64,000 nucleotides of DNA from Monocercomonoides exilis (taxonomy: Eukaryota; Preaxostyla; Oxymonadida; Polymastigidae), in the NCBI GenBank assembly GCA_001643675.2, contig LSRY02000001.1:124001-188000 (forward strand), given 5' to 3'. Each line of letters begins with the position of its first letter. The first letter of the stretch is position 1. Below the pieces are notes generated by a model. That model was given only the letters and a program-made list of their open reading frames with translations. It searched no databases and was not told the DNA's origin. The position numbers and the translations under genes are program-made. Below are positions 57,116 to 64,000 of the stretch, in pieces.

Positions 57116-58313
57116 AATTAAAGTCTTGTCAAAAGAAAAATTATTGACGAACATAATCAATTTTAAAAAATTTCAATTCATTATCAAACACATAAGAAAT
57201 TTTAGTTGCATTTTATCCAATTTTGTTTTTGCACTGTATCAACATATTTTTTTACAAGAAAATTTTATGAAATTGAGTTATCCAAAAAAGTCATTTCTTT
57301 TTATCTTCGTTTATGAAGAAATTAGTGTTGAATATAAGGGGAAAAATACAGACGTTCAAGTATTTTTTGCACAAAAGACAAAATAATTGCTTCACTTATA
57401 ACTTTTCAAAACTCTCTCAGATTTCAAAATAAATTGGATTTTCATAAACGCAAACAAACATTATTGATATAACAACATTCTGATTTGTGACATCCAAAAG
57501 AATTTCCAAAAATGAACACATTATATGTGTGATTATTATTGAAATCATATTTCTTCCATCAAAACTTTCGGTTTAAGAATTCACTTTGAGTGCTGATAAA
57601 TGAGCACACAATAGATATAATTCCATTCAAAAAATTTTTTTTCATGTATATTATCTGAAGCATTGTCATTTTAAACAATTGCATTGCGTTTAACTTTTTT
57701 ATGGACAATTCCTTTCAAAAGAAGTTAAACATTTGAAAAATCGACACTCCTGAAAAAGTTATGATTTCAAAAATAATCACCCATATTCAAATTTTTGATC
57801 ACATTCAATTTATCCTCTGGGTATATTTTTTCAGTTAAAAAGCTTGAAGTTTCATTTTTCCCTCATTAACGAAAATAACTTTCCATTTTTTTGGAATAAA
57901 ATTGACAGTTCCAATGTACTTTCATTTTCACCAGAAATATGATTCAGATAGAGAAAGATAAAGTGAGAATTATTACTACGTCAATACCAACTTTTTTGAT
58001 ATTTATTTGATTTTGTGTTTGAAAAGAAAGAGAAAGATAATAATGAAGCTGGATGAAATCAAACATTTTTCATGAAAATAAAATAATTGAGATTCACAAC
58101 CATCACAATTACTCAAATCATTAAAATTCGTTATGATGGCAACAATCACACAATTTTTGTTGTTCATCTAAGTTAACGAACAGCAATTAACAAAAGTGAA
58201 CAAGCACATAAAATTTGTTAAGACATTATCTCGAAGACCCATTCAAAGAAAAACAAAACTCATAATTTGGACTTTCTGACTAATCAAATTCAAAAAAAAA
58301 ATTATGTGTTACC
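57116..58313. other. AT-rich 5' flank of the giant surface protein
   Basis: 1.2 kb without a gene I can support. The frame at 57126-57386 is Phe/Ile/Lys-rich and probably random. Composition changes sharply at about 58,320, where the GC-rich coding region starts. Confidence 0.35.
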
Positions 58314-61300
58314 ATGCAGAAAGCATCCATGAAGTGCCATTTGACTTTCTTGTTTTTGTGCTTCATTGCATGCGAATCAAATGGCGCTGCCAATTGCTCG
58401 GAACATTCACCATGCAAAGCTCACTTGCCTTTCAATAACAAGTCCATTGGCACATCCAACAACAATCAGCAACGTCTTTTCAATGGTTTGTTGAGTGCCC
58501 CAAAACAAACTCAGCTGCTCAGCCGGCACTGTGCAACAATGGCCAACACCTCTTTCCTGCTGTCTGACACATCCCTTGCATGCTGTGCACCACACGCCTG
58601 CCTTGCCATCACCAGCAGCAGCAATGCCACATTCACATCTTGCGCTCTCACATACACCGCCAAATCAACCCACCATGTCGCCCAGCTGCAAAGTGCATCC
58701 CTGTGGCTGTTCAACATCTCGCTAGCAGTCTCTAACCCAGCTGCCCCTGTTTCATCCATTGCCAGCGGTGCCGACCATCCTGCCAGTTCAGCAAACTGCA
58801 GAGTCTCAATATGCTCATCCCTCTTCGACTCCTGCTGCGTCTGTGCTGGCTCCCCGTTTGTCGCCACATCTGGCATATCCGATGTTGAGCTGCTGCATTC
58901 ATCCTTCACAAACATCACCCGCACCACAAACATGAATGAGCCACTCAATATCCCCACCCGCGAAATCAGAACAGTGATGTCTGGATGCACCGTGAAATGT
59001 GTCGATTCCCCATACAACGGAGGCTTGTTCCATGCGCTGAACTCCCAATCTTTCACTCACTCATCAGCAAACACTTCCTTTGAGAACTGCCACAGACACC
59101 ACAATGCCCAGCCAGTGATTGGAGATCATTCAACGATAAGACAGAACATTTCAGATGGTGATGCAACGTTCGTTGATTGTGAATTCAATTCATTGGCAGG
59201 TGATTATGGTGGAGCAATTCGCTTCACTTCTTCGGGATTACTGAGTATCTCACATTGTGTGTTTAACAACTGTAATTCCTCATTTCGTGGAGGTGCTATT
59301 TCTTTATCTGAAAATGGAAAAAGTATTGTAACTTTAAATTCGTCTTTCAATAGCTGCAATGCCAATCATTCCGGAGGTGCTTTTGATATTCGTCATCCAA
59401 TTTCAATTGTGATTGAACATTGTTATATCTCTTTTTGCACAGCGAATCATGTCGGAAGCGGAATAATAATATATCAATATGATGATCAATGTATAATTAA
59501 CCTGTGTAATTTTTTGAATTGCCAAAAGAAAACACAAACATTTGATGGAGGTTGCTTGGGGATATATGACAATGGAAGAGTTAACATGACTGATTGTTGT
59601 TTCAGAAACTGTTCCAGCGACAATCATGGAGGAGGTATTTGCTGGGATGATTCAAGCAACGCATATGTTTCCAAAGTGAGCTTCTGCTTCTTTGTTAACA
59701 ATTCTGCTGCAGAAATGGGTCACGATGTGTATATCGACAGCGGTTGGACAAACATCAACGAGGAGTGCTTTGTGCTCTGCCGCTCCGCAACAGCCGGCTC
59801 CACAAACAGGGTTGTGAAGGGGAAGCAAGAATGCAGCTCCTGGATTCCAAACACTTTCTTCGATCCCATCCTCGTCAACAGTGCCAGTGGCATCGACCAC
59901 CAAGCATGCGGATCGGCTGATGCAGGAGACATCCAAGGCAGAAGATGCAGAACCGTGGGATATGCAGTGGGCGTGGCCAACCCGCTGCTCCAAACAAAGG
60001 CTGTTGCAGTCGAGGAGTGGGTGTGCCACGAGACAAGGATCGATGTGTGCACACTCACCATATCCTTCAGCGGCGCTGGCGCTGACAAAACAGTGCTGAG
60101 TGCTGATGCCACAGACAACACAGCCCTCGTGCAAATCACAACTGGCAGCGCCACTTTCAGCTCCCTCGCATTCCGCAGGAATGCAAGCGCCTCGCTGCAC
60201 TCCCACCTGTTCCACCTGACAGGCATGCAGGGATTCCTCGAAGTCGCCCACTGCACAATCACTGCAACAGAAACACTGCCCGATGCACCATTCGCTGCAT
60301 CCGTCATAACTGTGGCTGCAGGGCATGTGCTGTTCGATTCGGCGGAAATAGGCCCCATGTGCTTTTCATCTGTAGCTGCCCTGGCTGTGAATGCCGAGGC
60401 TGCACTGAGTGTCACACTCACTTCCACAAACCTGACAGCCATCACCCGGCAAAGCGGAAGCGGAAGCGGCCTCGAATGCTCCCTCATCGCTGGATCGCAA
60501 GTGTGCATCACTGGTGGATCCTTCTCCAGCTGCACCGCCTGCCAGGATGGCTCGTGTGGCGGAGGGGTGTGCGCGCACCTGACAGGCGAGGATGCTGAGA
60601 TGGTTGTGAACGGCTCGGCTGCTTTCGCTGGTTGCTGTGTGCCTGATACAGAGGGAACGGGAGGAACGGGAGGAAAGGGTGGAAAGGGTGGAAAGGGCGG
60701 AGGGATGATGGTGCATATCGACAACGCCAAAGCACTCCTCCAGATAAGCAGCGGCGTGTGCTTCTCCGATTCCACGCCAAACAGAGCAGCTGTTGGCAGA
60801 GACCTCTTTCTCAGGTGCGCAAGCAGAGTGATGCTGAGTGAAATCGTGAACACAACCACACTTCAGTTTGTCGACCACACCCAGTGCTTTGCCGATCCAT
60901 CCAGACTCAGCGGCTCTGAGGATGGTGCAGACCACCCTGTCATCCCGCTCGAGGTATATCTCTGCCAGCACGACAACAACATCTATGTCGACGGACTCGC
61001 CGGGACAGATCATTTGCACTGCGGCCCATCTGTGTTTGCCTGCGAGACCATCCACTTCGCTGCAACCAACAGAATCACCTCTGCATCCACCACCATTCTT
61101 CTTGCTGCAAACTCCACGCTCGCTTCCGAGATCACGATCGAAACACTCCCCTTCCTGCTCTCCTCTGCAACAGCACATCTTCAGGCTGTGCACGTGCATG
61201 ATGCAGGCCAGTGCTCAAACAAAGCCATTGTCACTGCTTCTGCTGAGATGAGCGCATCCAGCATCTGCTTTTTGCTCCCCACTGCCATGAGCACCGGCCG

Positions 61301-64000
61301 ACACGGCTTCATCCACTCGCTTGCTGCACTCACACTCGACCACTGCTGCATAGACTTTCACAGTGCTCCATCCCTCCCAGTCACCTTCTACATCATGCAC
61401 CTTGCATCGGGAAGCGCAACCATCACCAACACACAAATCAGCACACACGCCGAGTTCAGCACTTTCACCCCGATCCTGATATCGGGCGCGCACAGCATCA
61501 CCATCAACAGCACCACAATAGCACGGCCGAGACGGGCAAATGGAGACGGCGGGTGCCTGATCGCGGAAAAGCACACTCAGCAAGGCACCACAATGCACCT
61601 GTCCAACTGCACCATATCATCCTGCTGCATCCGCACACACACCCTCAAAGGCGGCGGCCTGTATGCATCTGTGGAGAACGGCAGGAAGCTCACCATGACT
61701 GGCGTCATATTCGCACAGTGTTCAGCATCGAGCTCCGCACCCGAGGCAGATACCGATGCCGATGCTGAGACCGAGGCTGAGGTAGAAGTCGATGCAGAAA
61801 ACGAGGACACGGAAGAAAGAGGGCTTGGGGGTGGAATGTTCATCGAGGGAGGCGAAGGCTCGATGGACTTTGTGCTCCAAAACATGACATTCGACGAGTG
61901 CCACGCCTGGAGAGGGAAAAGCCTGTTTGTTGCCGGGCAGATGCTGGACAGCGTGGCCGACACGCTCCACCTGAAATGGGACATGGACGGGCCAGCCTTC
62001 CAGTCGCTGCACCAGCTCAACGGCTGGGAAAGAGCAACATGCGGCGAGCACTATGCTGTGCCGCTCGTTGTGTATCTCTGGACCAACTTCTCTGCCCATG
62101 CCTATGTCGACGGCGCTGACGGATGGGACTTCAGCGCTTGCGGCCTTGACGTCGCACCTTGCAGATCCATCGACAAGGCTCTCCAGCTCCGGTTTGTCCC
62201 CGACCTTCCATCCTCTGCCTCCACAATCACAGTCACGCACAGCACCACCTTCTCCATCCTCCTCCACCTCCAGCCTTCTGCCACACACCGCAATCCACAA
62301 CTCCTAATAAATGGCAACCTCCATGGCACACCAGTCGCCGTCCACGAGCCAGCCCTTCAAGGCAGCAACAAAGCCTTCCTCGCCTCCTCCATCCTCCTCC
62401 GCCTCGCCAACCTCTCCTTCTCTCTTCCACCCTCGCTTCACGGCATCCTCTCTTTTCTCCAATCCGCCACATCCCCTGCCTGCCTCTCCCTCTCTGCCTG
62501 CTCCTTTGCATCCACAGCCCCTTCCTCTCCAACCAGCTATGCTGTTGTGTCTGTGCTCGCCGGATCAGCCGAAATCGCCAACTGCTGCGTCTCTGCAATC
62601 ACCCTCACCCATCCCTTTTTCCTTGTCGCTGCAACCACATCCCAAGCAGCTGTGCAGAACTTGTCCGCCTGCATGGTGGATGCCTCGCCAGCAGGGATAA
62701 TCGAGGTCGCTGCACCCGCTGAAGACACATCCAAGCAGACAATCAGCCCCACAAACAGCCAGTTGACCTTCACAATCGCAGACTCCAACTTCACAAACAT
62801 CACTGCCCACGCCAATCACTCAACTGTCTTTGCCCTCCCTTCGTACCAGAGCATCGACTGTGTGCTCGACTCCTGCTTCTGCACAAACTGCGTGGGAGAG
62901 ACCATCGACGAAGGAGGCGCGGTGCGTGTGTGCCTCAGCTCCACCGAATCCTCTCTGAAAGTGGCTTCGTGTGTGCTCACTCAGTGCGTGTGCTCGCGCA
63001 CAAAGGGCAAAGGCGGTGCTCTCATGGTCGACTGCACCCTGCCCCAATCCCTGCCCCAATCCCTGCCCCAATCCCATTCTCAATCTTATTCTCAATCTTC
63101 ACCCCCAGCTCCTGATGATCTCCTTCACCCCATCCCGCTCCGCATCCTCAACGACCGCTTCATCTTGAACGACGCCTTTGCAGGCAAAGACATCTTCATC
63201 CGGTCCGACCACGTCGCCACACAGATCAACGAAACCCAATTCACACTCGACTTCACCCAGCCCTCTCTCCAGACAAACAACTCCATCTGCGGCTCCACAT
63301 TCGCCGACAGCACCCTTCTCGATCTCATCCCGCTCATCACCTTCTTCAAGGCTGGCCAGATCCACGCCTGCCTCCTAGGAACTGACTCGCGCCAGTGCGG
63401 CTCCACCTCAAACATGTGCAGAACCATCGACAACAGCATCCGCCACATCGACAGCGGCACTTGGAACATGGTCGTTGTCCACACCGATTCCGCCTTCGCC
63501 CGCCAGACAACACTCGCCGACCTCACCCTCCGCTCAGCAACAAAGCTGATCTGCCTGATCCATCTCCAGACTCCAATCGCAATCGAGCAAACCCACCACG
63601 CTGTCGTCGCTTTTGCAAACGATTGCTCGCTCGACAGCTGCCACTTCTCCATCGGCTCCGGCTTCGCATCTGAGCTCCACTCTGTCTTTCGCCAGCTCAA
63701 CGGCAGCTTGCTCGTCGTTTCATGCACATTCACATCTGCCGGATCTGAAACTCTCCTCAACTCCACACTCATCTCTGTGGCAAGCGGGGTGTTCGAGATG
63801 AGGAAAGCCGCCCTCCATTCAATCGCCACAACTCGCAATCTCCTCCTCTTCTGCAGCTCATCTGTTGCAGTGTGCACAGAAACAAACATCAGCAGCACTA
63901 CCACCAGCAACGCTGCGCTTGCCATCGAGCCAAGCACCACCATCGAAATCAGAGATCTCACCATACGCAACTCCACAGCAGATAATGCATTCATCACGTG
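58314..64000 (+). CDS. Giant secreted beta-helix (pectin-lyase-fold) surface protein, 5' part
   Basis: From ATG at 58314 one frame is open to the window edge: at least 1,895 codons with no intron. The start gives a signal peptide (KCHLTFLFLCFIACESNG; the Met at codon 6 is an alternative). Beta-helix rungs are plainest at 59,140-59,700, for example SLAGDYGGAIRF, NSSFRGGAISLS, NANHSGGAFDIR and SSDNHGGGICWD: a Cys/Asn turn then GGA(I/F). Later parts repeat longer modules opened by a V-Y-V/L-DG or IYVDG segment (IYVDGLAGTDHLHCG, AYVDGADGWDFSACG) and a CRSIDKAL or CRTIDNSI motif, which is the start of a new beta-helix domain. Cys is frequent. Low-complexity inserts include an Ala/Asp/Glu run near 61,750 and a PQSL repeat near 63,045. 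GC content is far above the flanks. Such proteins are expected on the cell surface with a C-terminal TM helix, not visible here. Confidence 0.8.
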   Translation, partial: MQKASMKCHLTFLFLCFIACESNGAANCSEHSPCKAHLPFNNKSIGTSNNNQQRLFNGLLSAPKQTQLLSRHCATMANTSFLLSDTSLACCAPHACLAITSSSNATFTSCALTYTAKSTHHVAQLQSASLWLFNISLAVSNPAAPVSSIASGADHPASSANCRVSICSSLFDSCCVCAGSPFVATSGISDVELLHSSFTNITRTTNMNEPLNIPTREIRTVMSGCTVKCVDSPYNGGLFHALNSQSFTHSSANTSFENCHRHHNAQPVIGDHSTIRQNISDGDATFVDCEFNSLAGDYGGAIRFTSSGLLSISHCVFNNCNSSFRGGAISLSENGKSIVTLNSSFNSCNANHSGGAFDIRHPISIVIEHCYISFCTANHVGSGIIIYQYDDQCIINLCNFLNCQKKTQTFDGGCLGIYDNGRVNMTDCCFRNCSSDNHGGGICWDDSSNAYVSKVSFCFFVNNSAAEMGHDVYIDSGWTNINEECFVLCRSATAGSTNRVVKGKQECSSWIPNTFFDPILVNSASGIDHQACGSADAGDIQGRRCRTVGYAVGVANPLLQTKAVAVEEWVCHETRIDVCTLTISFSGAGADKTVLSADATDNTALVQITTGSATFSSLAFRRNASASLHSHLFHLTGMQGFLEVAHCTITATETLPDAPFAASVITVAAGHVLFDSAEIGPMCFSSVAALAVNAEAALSVTLTSTNLTAITRQSGSGSGLECSLIAGSQVCITGGSFSSCTACQDGSCGGGVCAHLTGEDAEMVVNGSAAFAGCCVPDTEGTGGTGGKGGKGGKGGGMMVHIDNAKALLQISSGVCFSDSTPNRAAVGRDLFLRCASRVMLSEIVNTTTLQFVDHTQCFADPSRLSGSEDGADHPVIPLEVYLCQHDNNIYVDGLAGTDHLHCGPSVFACETIHFAATNRITSASTTILLAANSTLASEITIETLPFLLSSATAHLQAVHVHDAGQCSNKAIVTASAEMSASSICFLLPTAMSTGRHGFIHSLAALTLDHCCIDFHSAPSLPVTFYIMHLASGSATITNTQISTHAEFSTFTPILISGAHSITINSTTIARPRRANGDGGCLIAEKHTQQGTTMHLSNCTISSCCIRTHTLKGGGLYASVENGRKLTMTGVIFAQCSASSSAPEADTDADAETEAEVEVDAENEDTEERGLGGGMFIEGGEGSMDFVLQNMTFDECHAWRGKSLFVAGQMLDSVADTLHLKWDMDGPAFQSLHQLNGWERATCGEHYAVPLVVYLWTNFSAHAYVDGADGWDFSACGLDVAPCRSIDKALQLRFVPDLPSSASTITVTHSTTFSILLHLQPSATHRNPQLLINGNLHGTPVAVHEPALQGSNKAFLASSILLRLANLSFSLPPSLHGILSFLQSATSPACLSLSACSFASTAPSSPTSYAVVSVLAGSAEIANCCVSAITLTHPFFLVAATTSQAAVQNLSACMVDASPAGIIEVAAPAEDTSKQTISPTNSQLTFTIADSNFTNITAHANHSTVFALPSYQSIDCVLDSCFCTNCVGETIDEGGAVRVCLSSTESSLKVASCVLTQCVCSRTKGKGGALMVDCTLPQSLPQSLPQSHSQSYSQSSPPAPDDLLHPIPLRILNDRFILNDAFAGKDIFIRSDHVATQINETQFTLDFTQPSLQTNNSICGSTFADSTLLDLIPLITFFKAGQIHACLLGTDSRQCGSTSNMCRTIDNSIRHIDSGTWNMVVVHTDSAFARQTTLADLTLRSATKLICLIHLQTPIAIEQTHHAVVAFANDCSLDSCHFSIGSGFASELHSVFRQLNGSLLVVSCTFTSAGSETLLNSTLISVASGVFEMRKAALHSIATTRNLLLFCSSSVAVCTETNISSTTTSNAALAIEPSTTIEIRDLTIRNSTADNAFIT

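Noticed and set aside
59652-63997. Several antisense frames of 120-380 codons at 59.6-64 kb
   Set aside because: GC-rich DNA opens all frames; only the plus frame from 58314 has a signal peptide and beta-helix rungs and stays open throughout.

Overview
The window comes from the nuclear genome of a flagellated protist. The evidence is short AT-rich spliceosomal introns (donor consensus GTTTGN, acceptors AAG/TAG/CAG), eukaryotic housekeeping genes (Rpt5, PWP2, TSR2, NAP, ARMC6), flagellar and centrosomal genes (kinesin-14, a CSPP1-like protein, a C1a-32/CFAP119-like protein) and large beta-helix surface proteins. The mix of beta-helix surface proteins, bacterial-type metabolic genes, standard code and a multicopy alpha-helical 'CDE-x-QxQKIEEMNE' family best fits an oxymonad close to Monocercomonoides. 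That assignment is inference, not a database result.

Layout. 1-10 kb is gene-dense and mostly on the minus strand: 5' part of a kinesin-14, a CSPP1-like gene, a member of the multicopy helical family, TSR2, then a plus-strand cob(I)alamin adenosyltransferase and a minus-strand two-TM protein. 10.3-17.5 kb is one intronless 2.4-kaa VPS9-domain protein whose GEF domain is split by very long poly-Ser blocks. 18.5-22.7 kb is a secreted GH2 glycosidase with discoidin-like domains. 22.86-26.29 kb is a 3.4-kb transposon with hAT-type inverted ends and a perfect 8-bp target duplication; it carries a decayed copy of the helical family. 26.3-29 kb is AT-rich with a 441-bp MITE. 29.06-38.59 kb is a 9.5-kb near-perfect palindrome with two divergent copies of a GPI-less, single-TM beta-helix surface protein, each broken by a different one-base homopolymer change. 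38.96-39.97 kb is a second, long-TIR element. 40.4-55.5 kb is again gene-dense: Rpt5 (nine exons, three GC-AG introns), a CFAP119-like gene, ARMC6, NAP, PWP2 and a C9orf78/Tls1-like gene. 55.76-57.12 kb is a 1.35-kb palindrome whose outer ends coincide with MITE ends. From 58.3 kb to the window edge runs one GC-rich, intronless, Cys-rich beta-helix surface ORF of at least 1,895 codons.

How the genes relate. No operon-like pathway is present. The housekeeping genes serve ribosome biogenesis (PWP2, TSR2), the proteasome (Rpt5), chromatin (NAP), vesicle traffic (VPS9) and the microtubule cytoskeleton. The accessory part is made of surface proteins, candidate laterally acquired enzymes (GH2, BtuR-type) and mobile elements. 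Housekeeping genes carry many introns (about 30 in the window), whereas the GH2, the two kinds of beta-helix gene and the VPS9 gene carry none. I saw no tRNA, rRNA or CRISPR sequence.
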